A DNA stretch of 64,000 nucleotides from Turritopsis dohrnii. Taxonomy: Eukaryota > Cnidaria > Hydrozoa > Anthoathecata > Oceaniidae. The stretch is taken from assembly GCA_027922465.2 (NCBI GenBank), contig BQMF02000201.1, positions 62,001 through 126,000 of the forward strand, given 5' to 3'. The notes under the pieces are model-generated. The model had not been told where the DNA came from. It saw only the letters and a list, made by a program, of their open reading frames with translations, and searched no databases. A program made the position numbers and the translations under genes. Shown here in pieces: positions 1 through 11,031 of the stretch; the stretch's first letter is position 1; each line of letters begins with the position of its first letter.

Positions 1-1
1 T

Positions 2-2626
2 GTTTGTCGAAGTTTGCCCGTTACCATGGCCAGAGGTATTGAAGTCGTCTCTTTGCATCGTCCTGATTCTGTATGTCGCTCAGATTTTCTTAAATGTGAT
101 AAAAGCGGTATGATTAAAGAGTTTGACGTAAAGCAGGCAACTGCCGTAATCGGCACGCAAATGAGTTTTACAACGATACCCTTAGCAAGTTTAATGTCGT
201 TGTATTACATCCCTCAAGTTAGCTATGCTGCGTCGAGTCGACTGTTAAGTAAAAGAGAACTGTATAAGTCATTTTTCCGTACTATTCCATCTGACACAAA
301 GCAAATTTCAGTTATGCTTGACATCTTCAAGAGGTTTAATTGGAACTACATATTTGCTGTCGGTTCCGACGATGATTATGGTAAACTTGGTGTTTCTGAT
401 TTGAAACGTGACGCATTAAAACGGAATGTTTGTATCTCTAACGACGAGTACATACCTTACCAGTCCACCAAAACGTTAGACCGAGTGAAGGAAGTGGTAC
501 GAAAGATCAAACAAGAACCAAAAGCCAAAGTTGTTGTCTTATTTTGTTACGTGCAAGGTCTAGGCGATTACATATTGGAAGAAGCCAAAAAACAAGGCGT
601 CGAACGAGTTTGGTTGACCAGCGAGGCTTGGAACCCACTTGCATTGACCCTTAAAACATCCTTACGCAACCAAACTGAAGGTCTGTTAGCTGTTTCATTG
701 AAATCATACAATATGACCTTTTTTAAAGACTACATGCGCGATCAGGTTGAAAATGACTGGAACTGTAGTATGTGGTTAAAACAATATATGGCTTCTAATC
801 ATAACTGTTCCTCAAGACCTACTAGTTATAGTAAAGAAACTAAAGTCTTTACTTGTGAGAACGGTGTAAATGTTGCGCTTGACAAAATTATGGAGAAGTT
901 GTACTTGCTGCCAGGTAAAACGGACAATCTAATCGATTCAGCAACGTCCGTTGGCCTTGCTATTACCAAAGTTCTGGAAAATGAATGTGGTGATGATACA
1001 GCATGTTATATTGAAAAACTGCAAACAAGAAAGGTGACAGAACAAATGCTCAACGTTTCGTTCGTGAATGAACAAGGACGTGAAGTGTCTTTTGACGCTA
1101 CTGGTGATCCAAAGTCTGCATTTTACACAATTGAAAATTTGCAGATAGTTAACGGAAAGCATGTTTTCGTTCCAGTTGGGAACTGGACCCAACTGGATAG
1201 CGGGGAAGGTTATCTCGAGTTGGATGAAAAGTCTATAGTATGGCCAAACTGGTGGGATAAAACAGTTAACAAAGAACAAAATCACCCATTCTCAAGGTGT
1301 TCAAAGGAATGTGTACCCGGCGAGGCTGTTATTGGTAGAACAGGCTGTTGTTGGGCATGCACAAAATGCTCTGGAAACAACATGTCTTCCGTCAAAATGG
1401 CAGAATCGTGTACAGACTGTGGAAACTACTCACATACGCTAGACAACACTAAATGCATAAAAACACCAATATTGTGGTTGGAGATTACAGATCCAGCTGG
1501 AATGTCCATAACAGTAATTAGTGCTCTTGGGATGGTTGCAATGATCATTACATCTTCCATATTGATCAAATTGAGAGCATTTGTTACACCAAACGATCCT
1601 GCGCCAAATTTGGTAACATTTTCGTGCATTCTTTTGATCCTTACCTTCATATATGGGCCGCTTCATATCACAGAACCAACTGCATTGTTATGTCAAACTC
1701 GAAACTCTATATTTTTCATGCTATTGATGATGTATGCAGCCATCTTGTTGATAAAATCGAAATTCATGACCAAATATCTGACAAAACATGCTGAAAAGTC
1801 GTTTCGCGGAAATCTGCTAATCGCACAAATTGTGTTTGTGCTATTGTTGATGTTGCTGGAGTTGGTTTCAGTTATTGCTTGGTTGTATATTGACGATGTT
1901 CTCTTGGATGAGTTCAGACAAGAAGGTGTTCACGAGATTTGGAGGCAATGTGAAGTATCTTTTACTGCTGCTCGATTGGTTTCCACTTTCATCCCTTGTA
2001 TTATACTCATCATCGCCACGTTTTGTGCGTTTCGTGAACGCAACAACGAGCATTCATTTTACGAGCCGAAGTTTTTGAGTTTTACGTGTATCGCACTTTG
2101 TATCATCATCGTTGCCTTTTTGCCTACATTCAAATATGTTGTTGGAATTTACAAAGCTATTGTCATGGCATTCACAATGGATGTGTTTGCCTACACGTTC
2201 ATGGCATGTTTGGTGTTGCCCAAAGTATACGTTGCCATCATGCGCAACAAGCGTGGTATTGGCGAGTATCCTATGAAACCAGGTTCAGCGTCAAAAAAGA
2301 CCGATAAGGAAAAAGTAAAGGAAATGCGATCCCAAACTTCGACAGTTACATCACACGGTGAGAAAACAGAGTCAAGTGTATACGAATCTACCATGTCTGT
2401 AAGCAAGCATCCTTCGAATTCAATATCAAATGGTGATACGAAGCCTAGTCACCCAGGCGACGTTACGCTACATGAAAAAGATGAAGAAGGAGTCGAAGAA
2501 AAAGAACCTATTGGCTACAATAACGCCGTCTATGACAAGGGACTTGGTGATGATCAAGGGAAGGTTTACACCATACCCGACGATTCGTTACCTAAACCTA
2601 CACCAAAACAAAACACTGAGATGTAA
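2..2626 (+). CDS. Class C (metabotropic glutamate-like) GPCR, 5' partial
   Basis: One open frame runs in from the window edge to a TAA at 2624-2626 (870 codons from codon TTG at 14; first ATG at 26). The protein begins inside a venus-flytrap ligand-binding domain (residues about 1-405), with the 'IPQVSYAASS' segment and 'DDYG' typical of mGluR/ANF-receptor domains. A Cys-rich linker follows (about 429-487, nine or more Cys), then seven hydrophobic segments (about 497-745) ending in 'LPKVYVA', the class C TM7 hallmark. The cytoplasmic tail of about 125 residues is Ser/Thr/Lys rich. The signal peptide and the first part of the flytrap lobe are missing, so an upstream exon must lie outside the window. 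The mGluR acidic ligand position in 'SDGW' appears as 'SEAW', so glutamate specificity cannot be assumed. No intron is seen in this 2.6-kb exon. Class assignment is firm; the ligand is unknown. Confidence 0.93.
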   Translation, partial: VCRSLPVTMARGIEVVSLHRPDSVCRSDFLKCDKSGMIKEFDVKQATAVIGTQMSFTTIPLASLMSLYYIPQVSYAASSRLLSKRELYKSFFRTIPSDTKQISVMLDIFKRFNWNYIFAVGSDDDYGKLGVSDLKRDALKRNVCISNDEYIPYQSTKTLDRVKEVVRKIKQEPKAKVVVLFCYVQGLGDYILEEAKKQGVERVWLTSEAWNPLALTLKTSLRNQTEGLLAVSLKSYNMTFFKDYMRDQVENDWNCSMWLKQYMASNHNCSSRPTSYSKETKVFTCENGVNVALDKIMEKLYLLPGKTDNLIDSATSVGLAITKVLENECGDDTACYIEKLQTRKVTEQMLNVSFVNEQGREVSFDATGDPKSAFYTIENLQIVNGKHVFVPVGNWTQLDSGEGYLELDEKSIVWPNWWDKTVNKEQNHPFSRCSKECVPGEAVIGRTGCCWACTKCSGNNMSSVKMAESCTDCGNYSHTLDNTKCIKTPILWLEITDPAGMSITVISALGMVAMIITSSILIKLRAFVTPNDPAPNLVTFSCILLILTFIYGPLHITEPTALLCQTRNSIFFMLLMMYAAILLIKSKFMTKYLTKHAEKSFRGNLLIAQIVFVLLLMLLELVSVIAWLYIDDVLLDEFRQEGVHEIWRQCEVSFTAARLVSTFIPCIILIIATFCAFRERNNEHSFYEPKFLSFTCIALCIIIVAFLPTFKYVVGIYKAIVMAFTMDVFAYTFMACLVLPKVYVAIMRNKRGIGEYPMKPGSASKKTDKEKVKEMRSQTSTVTSHGEKTESSVYESTMSVSKHPSNSISNGDTKPSHPGDVTLHEKDEEGVEEKEPIGYNNAVYDKGLGDDQGKVYTIPDDSLPKPTPKQNTEM

Positions 2627-3613
2627 TTTCCACCCATCCCACTTTTGCTTTCACATCAACATGACAGTGGCAGACGGTGCACTATGTTAAACCTTACACA
2701 GAGCTAAACACGGATGAAAAACATCATATATTCAGTCTTATGCAAATATCTGTTGGCCGTGTGTACATTGAAACAAAGCCAACAATGTTCGTTTATCGCG
2801 TCCATTATCAAATTGTAAGGCAACAGCTTACGTTTATGATATTTACAAGAAATCGAACAGCATCACAAAAATGTATGTATATACATCTTACCTTTTTTCT
2901 ATGGCCAAAGGTTTAAGCGAAATAGTAATTTTTTGTGAAATATTCCAGGGGTTGCTGAAAGCGTTTCTATTGATTGTGACAAGAGCCTGTCTTGATGACA
3001 TTTGTTTTTCGTAGAAAAGGAACACTCACAACTTGAAATTAAAAATGTTTTCTTTTTAGTATAAATTAATCGATGTACAAACTTAATACTCTCGATTGAA
3101 TAATGGATAGATATCTCATGAAAGAAAGTTAATTCATTAAGTCACCGAGAGTATTAAATTTAAGCAATGAAACCTTGGTCAAATTCTCTTTACTGTAAAA
3201 AAGTAAGAAGTGGAGTTTAATCCGCATCTATAGAAACACAGAGAATTATTGTAAAAATGAACAATTAATGTTAACATATTGTACGCATAAAGAACACTCT
3301 ATGATTGTATTGCTATTTTTAATGGAAGTCATACCTCATTCGTAAGATTCGTAGGTGTGGAATTCATTTTCGGAATATCATTGGTTCAAAGTTCCAACAT
3401 GGGAGCATTAGTAGTGCGGTGTAGTGTCACTACTTATGACAAGGCATAATACACTTTGTGTGGAAAGAATCCAGACTTCAAGACTGCAGACTATACTAAC
3501 TATATTTGTGACACACCATGGGATTTTCATAACAAACCATAAAGGATTATATGAATAACGTTAAGAAGAAGAAAAGAAACAAAAATTAATATTGTAAAAA
3601 ATAACGTTGTTAA
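2627..3613. other. 3' flank of the class C GPCR, no gene seen
   Basis: AT-rich sequence following the receptor stop codon, presumably 3' UTR then intergenic. Frames are short and show no domain. I see no repeat or RNA structure I can support. Confidence 0.5.
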
Positions 3614-3639
3614 TACAGTGGACTCTCGATTTAACGAAC

Positions 3640-4140
3640 CCCCGATATAGCGAACATCTCGATATAACGAACCAAAGTCCACTCCCCTTGGATTTTGCAT
3701 TAAGAAACTCTTTTAAATTCTTTCTATATAACGAACTCTCGATTTAACGAACCAAAGTCCACTCCCCTTGGATTTTGCATTAAGAAACTCTTTTAAATTC
3801 TTTCTATATAACGAACCTCCGATATAGCGAACATCTCGATATAACGAACCAAAGTCCACTCCCCTTGGATTTTGCATTAAGAAACTCTTTTAAATTCTTT
3901 CTATATAACGAACCTCCGATATAACGAACTCTCGATCTAACGAACCAAAGTCCACTCCCCTTGGATTATGCATTAAGAAACTCTTTTAAATTCTTTCTAT
4001 ATAACGAACCTCCGATATAGCGAACATCTCGATATAACGAACCAAAGTCCACTCCCCTTGGATTTTGCATTAAGAAACTCTTTTAAATTCTTTCTATATA
4101 ACGAACCTCCGATATAACGAACTCTCGATCTAACGAACCA
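3640..4140 (+). repeat. Tandem array of TIR-derived units inside the Tigger element
   Basis: A block beginning ACCAAAGTCCACTCCCC recurs at about 3671, 3751, 3848, 3944 and 4041, giving spacings of 80, 97, 96 and 97 bp. Units are separated by short runs of CGATATAACGAAC/CGATATAGCGAAC that echo the element terminus. Variation between units is a few bases, so the array arose by recent tandem amplification. Confidence 0.85.
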
Positions 4141-4359
4141 AATTTTTCGTCTCTCAAACCTAAAAATCCTCGATATAACGAACTCAAAGTAATAAATGCT
4201 GCAAAAAAATAATAAAAACAATTTTTGCATCGTGCAGAGTGAAATTTATGATTCAGAATTAATCAAACGCTTCGAATCAGACAAAGAATCTAAAAATATA
4301 CAAAGCTATACAGGGCAATCCAAAAGAAGGTGAAGTGTGTACGACGAGTGAATCGAGAT

Positions 4360-4482
4360 GAAAATATCTCCATAACAAATAAGTATAAAGCCCTGCAGAA
4401 AATTGTGGAAGGCGAAAGTACAAACAAGAGCATTGCAGAGGAATGTGACAGAAAGAAAAATGCTGTTTCCACGTGGGTGTAG
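4360..4482 (+). pseudogene. Tigger/pogo transposase N-terminal fragment (HTH)
   Basis: The frame translates to a short helix-turn-helix segment containing 'KYKALQKIVEGE' and 'KNAVSTWV', the pattern of the psq/CENP-B N-terminal DNA-binding domain of pogo-group transposases, then hits TAG at 4480-4482. Nothing resembling the catalytic DDE core follows before the element end at 4720. Confidence 0.7.
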
Positions 4483-4943
4483 CAAACAAGAGGAAAATCA
4501 CCGAATGTTTCGTGTTTATTTGAACTCGTTATCGTTATACTTTGGAACGGGATCCTAGCTGAAAATACGAATTTAAAGTATTTTGTTCGAAAACGTTACG
4601 AGATTTAAACGATTTAAGCAAAATTTTCCGACTTTTTCACACCTTTCGATATAGCGAACTCTCGATATAACGAACTTTTTTCAATTTCCCTTGGTGGTTC
4701 GTTATATCGACAGTCCACTGTATAACAATAATATTATGTAATTATATAACGTTTTACGGCTTGCTATCACAATCCCCTGGAAAGTCTTATTTTAGATTGG
4801 GTCAAATTTTATCAGAATAAAAAAACAATGTAAGAATATCAAAGAAAACTTTATTCTATGAACTGTTGTTGCGAGTGAGACTTTGACGCAGCAAATATCA
4901 TATGTATGCTAAAAACTCAGTAATTTTTCACCTTTTATACAGT

Positions 4944-5623
4944 ACTAGCCGCCAAGGCGGCGTCGCTCGCCGCCCATGTCCACCTGCTCTGTATCACTGT
5001 ATCAATAAACGTCAAATTTCCTTATTTCCTTATTAAAAAAGTTACGCGCTCTAACATGGGTGCTATCAAACGTAAGGGGGAAATGGTTTCTCTTCTTAAA
5101 AAGATCACACAGGAGGAGAGAAGAAAAGGCACGTGCTAAATGAATCAAGTGAATAAAAAAAAACGTTCGATCTGATATAAAATAAAATAGATTAAAAGAA
5201 ATCGATTAAAGACAACTATTATGACAAAAGCAAAAAAAAAAATATTTTGTTTTTTTGTTTGTCAGGCAAGGATACGTTAGGATACACTGGCAAACCGAGA
5301 TGCTACCACGTTCTGCCACGGCTGCTTTTTGTCCAAAATGTTTTATCAGTTAGTTTCTTTGTATTTAGTTGATGTATTGTTTTCAAAGCCAAGTCAACGT
5401 GGAATATAAAACTAACAAAATAATAAAAACAAAACGTTATTCCTATTAGTTCATCAGCCAAAAAAAGTCACGTTCGATTGGGGTTGCAATGTATTTGCTT
5501 CGAACTCACGTCGCACACAAAAAAAGAAATAATTTCGCTCACAACTCAATCTACCATTTTGCGTGACTTACAAACAAACAAACGCACAAACAAACAAACA
5601 GAGAATCGGCTATTAATATATAG
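4944..5623 (+). repeat. Unclassified interspersed repeat, unit 1
   Basis: The unit begins ACTAGCCGCC, carries an overlapping GC-rich hairpin set at 4948-4974, a 27-codon ORF at 5056-5139, and ends with a (CAAA)n stretch followed by GGCTATTAATATATAG. It is directly abutted by a second, longer copy. No terminal inverted repeat or reverse transcriptase is visible. The simple-repeat 3' tail would fit a short retroelement, but the class is unknown. Confidence 0.7.
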
Positions 5624-6452
5624 ACTAGCCGCCAAGGCGGCGTCGCTCGCCGCCCATGTCCACTTGCTCTGTATCACTGCATCAATAAACGTCAAATTTC
5701 CTTATAAACGGCTCGTACAACTTGTGTTCAACCAGAAGCAGATTCGAAGTCAAAACCTCTGGAAAAACCAATCTTTTATCAGTGTAACAATACACTCAAA
5801 ACGTAGAGAGAGAAAACTTCAACTTTTTATTAACTTTTGTTTTAAAAACGTTACGCGCTCTAACATGGGTGCTATCAAACGTAAGGGGGAAATGGTTTCT
5901 CTTTTTAAAAAGATCACACGGGAGGAGAGAAAAAAAGGCACGTGCTAAATGAATAAAGTGAATAAAAAAAAAACGTTCGATCTGATTAAAATAGATTAAA
6001 AGAAATCAATTAAAAGAAATTAAGACAACTACTAAGACAAAAGCAAAAAAAATAAATATTTTTACCTATCGGTTTTTAAACATTTTGATTGCTCGAAAAA
6101 AAGTTCACCCGTCTCAGACAGTCAGGCAAGGATACGTTAGGATACACTGGCAAACATGCTGCCACGTTCTGCCACTGCTGCTTTTTGTCCAAACTGTTTA
6201 ATCAGCTAGTTTCTTTGTATTTAGATGATGTATTCTTTTCAAAGCCAACGTAGTCAACGTAGTCCTTGGAATATAAACTAACAATAATAATAAAAACAAA
6301 ACTTTATTCCTATTAGTTCATCAGCCAAAAAAAGTCACGTTCGATTGGGGTTGCAATGTATTTGCTTCGAACTCACGTCGCACACAAAAAACGAAATAAT
6401 TTCGCTCACAACTCAATCTACCATTTTGCGTGACTTACAAACAAACAAACAA

Positions 6453-6493
<41 letters not shown>

Positions 6494-6514
6494 GAATCGG
6501 CTATTAATATATAG
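5624..6514 (+). repeat. Unclassified interspersed repeat, unit 2 (tandem)
   Basis: Head-to-tail second copy of the 4944-5623 unit, about 210 bp longer because of extra sequence after the GC-rich head. The shared blocks appear in the same order, including the ACTAGCCGCC head, the 27-codon ORF (5865-5948), a GTCAGGCAAGGATACG block and a terminal (CAAA)n(CAGA)n run. It ends at the same GGCTATTAATATATAGA motif. Confidence 0.7.
6438..6492 (+). repeat. (CAAA)n(CAGA)n microsatellite
   Basis: Consecutive tetranucleotide runs of CAAA then CAGA form the 3' tail of the preceding repeat unit. The first unit has CAAA only, so the CAGA tract expanded after duplication. Confidence 0.9.
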
Positions 6515-6584
6515 ATCAGTACGAAGATGCAAACAGGATATTGAATGAAGAATATTGAAATGAATAAAGAAAAAATATTGACGG

Positions 6585-8279
6585 TTAATGTATGACTTTT
6601 CCATTGTCATTCATTAAAGCATGTTTTTTCAAAGCTTTTTTCCAAAATAACAACCCAGATATTTGGCCAGAACATGGATTAGATGTGGGGAACAGATCGT
6701 GCACCTGTAGGTAATTATAACCTGGTCCAATAGCATGCTTTTGGTACAAATACCCAAATGAATCGTGAATAACCGAATGATAAGCTACAGGACCTGAATG
6801 ATCAAAAAGTAGCTTGTGCATTATTCGACTATCACCAGGACCAGTTCGACCTAAGTAAAAAAGACAAAAGCATGAAAATCATTATCGTGTGATCTGCAGG
6901 TTATCCAAATGGTCGAAATGCATAAGGAACGAAACGTTTTGGCGGAAAAGCTTCGGCGGCCAAACATTTGGACACGTTTCTAGGATTTCTGACCAAAACA
7001 CTTTCGGACAATGTTGGGTTTCATATCTTTTTAAACATGCAGATTAATGATCTAAATTATACAAGAAGTGTCCCTTTTCCAAATACCCTGGATATTAAAA
7101 TGTCACAGACCGAGGTTACTACAGTAGTTTGCCCACCTTTTTGCATAACTGGGAAAAGTAAATATTATTTTGTGTGCTTTGGGAGCGCACTTGATATAAC
7201 AAAGTAAGGTTTATGATATCAAACAAAACAGAAATTATTGCTGACTGCTTGAAAAGCTTTGGGACAGAAAATTTTTCTAGAAAAAGTTCGTCCGAAACTT
7301 TTTCCTGTCGAAAGATTTTGTTCTTATTGTAGGTTGTTATTCATATATAGGTGCCTTTTCAGCTTTCTACGTGTTCTTTGCCTTCCCGTCACATTCCTTT
7401 GCCTGACGATATATCCAGATAACTATATTACGAACCACATAAAAGTAATCTGAATACTGTCATACCAGCAGCTGGACTCAATAAGATACCAAATATAGGA
7501 TCAAGTGGGCCATGCCACATATCGATGAAGTCACCAATAACTTTCCCTGCACGCAACTGTTGTCTGGAACCCCAATAGTTTATATCGCCCATCTCTTGTG
7601 AAAGAACTAAAAAGTATACTTACTATGCATTAACTTATTTCACATGTTTGTCTAATTTGATTGATAGTTTCGATCTTACCTCCTCGTTGATGATATATTC
7701 GAATGAACCTATCTTTTTGATAAAAGAGTCTTTGGTACGAAGAAGATCGAGTATCATTCTTATTTCGTCGTTTTAAGGCAATCAGCTTTAGTAACAATAG
7801 GAATGTCTTTTCGTTACCCGTCACTTCATAGACATTCTCAAAGCTCTGTAAAAACGTATGTAGTAATCTTAAAAAGACACCTAGGTGGTATTTTTCTGGA
7901 GTGTTGCATCTATCGCTAACCTGTAATAAGCAAAAAACATGAAGATTTGGTGACTAACTATCATTGCTATATCAAAACTGTTAATAATAACAAAAATTGT
8001 AAGTGTCTTCTTAATCTCAAATAAGTATCTACTAAGTTTCTCGAAATTGTCCCATTTTTAAACCCATCCCATGTTTATCCTTCGAAACACGAACTTAACT
8101 ACCTCGTTGCCGTGGTTACTGGTTTCACCATTGAATCTCAAACCGACGAGTGATAGAGAATATCTGACGATAGGATTCTGTTTATCATCGATGTATTTTT
8201 TAATGATTTTGGATAACTTACAACAATCTTCTTCATCAATATCAAAAGAGATTTTGATCTCGTGTTTGTTATCCATCAT
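6585..8279 (-). CDS. Conserved four-exon protein of unknown function
   Basis: Four minus-strand exons with GT/AG boundaries and matching phases: 8279-8103 (phase 0), 7845-7680 (phase 1), 7594-7466 (phase 1) and 6850-6585 with stop. Together they give 246 codons (245 aa). Starts at ATG 8279. The N-terminus is charged and lacks a signal peptide. The C-terminal half is conserved-looking: 'GDFIDMWHGPLDP', 'GRTGPGDSRIMHKLLFDH', 'AYHSVIHDSFGYL' and 'AIGPGYNYL'. These Gly/His/Asp motifs resemble an uncharacterised domain I cannot name. Exon joining is my reading of splice sites. No transcript evidence is available. Confidence 0.6.
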
Positions 8280-9386
8280 TTTCTGACATACATCGTCAGA
8301 AATATATTTCCATCCAATTGATCATTAGATCATTACGAGGATATTGAATTAATTATTGATCAAATTTGGCTAATTAGCTAATCCAAAATTAGGATGCCTT
8401 GCATTTTTAAATTATATCACAAACATTTTGAAGCTTCGTTTGCTTGTCTTTTTTAAATTGGAACAAAATTAGTTTAATTTGATCAAATATTAATTTCCAA
8501 TCCTCTTTCCAATTCTCTTTTTTTTTTTACCTATTTCTTTGCGAAACGATGTTGTAATGGTAGGTACTTTCGGATGCGACCGTGTTCGAGTCCAGTAATT
8601 TCACTACCTTCACTCCGATGCGCTTTAAAAACAGTACATCAGCCTAGACTGACTCATGATAGAGTTTGTACAGTTTCATGATTCATGATATCATGAAAGT
8701 GCTAGAAATCAAAACGTATATGAATATAGTCTTGAATACAAACTATTAATGGATTCGGAAGGAGTGTGTTCAGCCTAATTGGGAAGTCCACAAGCTAAAC
8801 AACAAAATACATTACAGAGCTACCTAGATGATAAATAAAGTGTCATTTGATACATATGGTTGATATTCACGTTTTTGGGGAGTAGCATCAAAAAAGGATA
8901 TTTCAATAACGATTTCTACTAACGTTACAATTGTTGATAAACTAAGTGCTTAATAGCTAATCAGGTGCTGACAAAGATTATATTCAATTGTGTGTTACAC
9001 ATATTTGAAATGCAAAGTACACATCCTTCTGGGGAAATAACAGCCTCAAAAATCCACAAATCACAGCGTAATAAATAAGCATGAAGTGACTACTTTTTGA
9101 ATTTGGAAAATTCTGCTGTCAAGGAAATTAAACTCAAACCGGTACTTATTTTAATGCAAATATCGACATTTTACCGACCTGTCTTGACCTGCCACAATTA
9201 TGACGGAAATTAATTCGCATTTTTCGATAGTGATACGCAGTTAATCAAAACTGGTCGAGAAATATTTATGAAAAATTCAACTTATCAAAAGGAGAATTAA
9301 TTGTGTTTAAAAATTTGGAACAAGTCTATATAAGTCTATATAATTACAGAGTAAAAATTTCAAAAATCACCCTGTTACAAACATTT
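8280..9386. other. Intergenic stretch with one SINE fragment
   Basis: AT-rich DNA between the unknown-function gene and the LamG exon. Apart from the SINE fragment at 8548-8668 I see no coding frame or repeat with support. Confidence 0.5.
8548..8668 (+). repeat. tRNA-derived SINE, 5' fragment
   Basis: Shares the head of the SINE at 17791: the sequence around 8551-8570 matches the A-box region with changes, and GTTCGAGTCCAG (B box) is intact. 'CACTCCGATGCGCTTTAAAA' follows in both. The body is truncated after about 120 bp and there is no tail. Confidence 0.75.
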
Positions 9387-9851
9387 TCAGTTTTGAATAA
9401 AATCTTTTGTTGAAATCAAATAGCCCTCCGGCGGGTTTCCTTCATATGTTTGCTGAAGTTGGAACGTTGATAATACGTGAGTCCAAAGGTGAACGCTTTT
9501 GAAACTTCCAATAACACCCTGATGTTCATGGTTATGGACCAAGTTTATTTTTATGTCTGTTACAACCCGTTCGTCATCGCTATCGTCTATATAACTTTGA
9601 AATAATATCTGCCCGTTAACATACAACTTCATTTGATGAATGTTTCGATCCATGACTGCCATGAAAGAATACCAGATTTCGTTTCGCAGATTATATATCT
9701 ATGTAAAAAAAACACAACCCAAAAATCGAAATTCGTAATGCTCAAATAGTGTTAGTTATCATATTTGGTATAATTTAGTCCATGCAAGATGTACTTTTAC
9801 TGTATAGTAAGATCATCCTGTCAGACAGTCACTCAACCCAGCATGTAAGTT

Positions 9852-9937
9852 AGTTACTGGGAGCTGTAAATCCTTGGGCTTTCATTTTAAATTGTTGGCT
9901 ATTCTGACAACCGACCTGCAACTGCTAATTGACTTAC
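9852..9937 (-). repeat. SINE 3'-body fragment, reversed, in intron
   Basis: The reverse complement matches the 3' body of the SINE at 17791-18100 (the 'GTAAGTCAAC...GTTGCAAGTCGG...CCCAAGGACT' blocks) with roughly 20-25% difference by eye. It sits between exons 2 and 3 of the broken PAN/LamG gene. Confidence 0.65.
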
Positions 9938-10234
9938 CACAAACACAATTGCTTTATGTTTCTAATGCAAGAATGTCAATTAAAAGGCACGTAACTAATT
10001 CTATTGTAAGTTGACACGGCTAAAATTATAAGTAGAAGACTGACACTCGAAACTGCAAGTGCGTTATCTAACTTTCATACTTAAGCATAAATTCATACCA
10101 CAGTGCCAATGTACGAACCAAAAAGGTATATATTCAGCTCTGCCGTTGGAAGGGTAACTCTCAATTCAAACTCATTACATTTCGAATTCTCATTGGGAAG
10201 ATGAACCATGCAGAATATTGGTCCAGAAGCTGAA

Positions 10235-11031
10235 GAGCTATCAAACTTAATCCAAAGGGTCATTGTGATAGATCTATAGGCTGTAATGGTTTGATAACAG
10301 TAGGTAAACTACCAGTTGTACTTGCAATCCTTAATATTGGAGGTGGCTCTAGATGCAACGAGTAAAATGGAAGTGAAATACTATTGACGGTAATGTCAGT
10401 CAAATATTATCCAATGCTGGTAATCTAAAATAGCCATTAGTAATTAAATCACAAAATTAAAAAACAACCTCATCCTCATTCATTTCAAATACTTATGACA
10501 CAGAAAACCAATAATCAATGCTAAAAAACTCTTCGATATCAAAAATGAACCTAGGTCGACAACGCAACAAAAGCTCTTTTATGTCAATAGTGCTTTAGAA
10601 CTAATCAGTCTTAGAATTCGTCCGAAACATAAATCCAAACTTAAACTTAACCCAAAGGGTCATTGTGATAGATCCATATGTTGTAAAACGTTTGATAACA
10701 GTAGGTATATTACCAGTTGTACTTACAATCCTTATTATCGGAAGTGGCTCTAGATGAAACGAGATAAAAGTGAAGTAAATTGGAAGTGAAATACTATTGA
10801 TGGTAATGTCAGTCAAATATTATCCAATGCTTGTAATCTAAAATAGCCATTAGTGATTAAATCGCAAAATTAATAAATAACCTAATCCTCATTCATTTCA
10901 AATACTTATAGCACAGAAAACCAATAAGCAATGTTGAAAAACTCTGCGATATAAAAAGTGCATAAAAGTCGACAAAGCAACAAAAGCTCTTATGTCAATA
11001 GTGCTTTAGAACTAATTATTCTTAGAATTCC
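10235..11031 (-). repeat. 400-bp tandem duplication of exon 2 5' part plus intron
   Basis: Blocks such as CCAAAGGGTCATTGTGATAG recur exactly 400 bp apart (CATTG at 10261 and 10661). Homology continues through 'GTCAATAGTGCTTTAGAACTAAT' to CTTAGAATTC near 10619 and 11030. Copy 1 holds the complete but frameshifted exon 2. Copy 2 holds only its 5' half, with an intact frame and acceptor. Confidence 0.85.

Larger units (their letters stand above)
3616..4720 (+). mobile_element. Tigger/pogo-like DNA transposon, non-autonomous
   Basis: The ends are inverted copies beginning CAGTGGACT; about 25 bp at each end match with two differences, and a TA dinucleotide flanks each side (3614-3615 and 4721-4722). 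This end sequence and TA duplication fit Tc1/mariner-Tigger elements. The interior holds a tandem array built from the terminal motif (CGATATAACGAAC) and a remnant of a CENP-B-type transposase N-terminus. There is no DDE catalytic domain, so the copy cannot move itself. Confidence 0.85.

Noticed and set aside
3640..4140. Regularly spaced repeats resembling a CRISPR array
   Set aside because: Repeat spacing is filled with conserved, not unique, sequence. The array lies within a Tigger element with TA duplications, and the host is eukaryotic.
5478..5948. A 156-codon protein gene
   Set aside because: The frame runs across the junction of two repeat units and includes simple-repeat tail sequence. 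Only the last 27 codons recur in the other unit.
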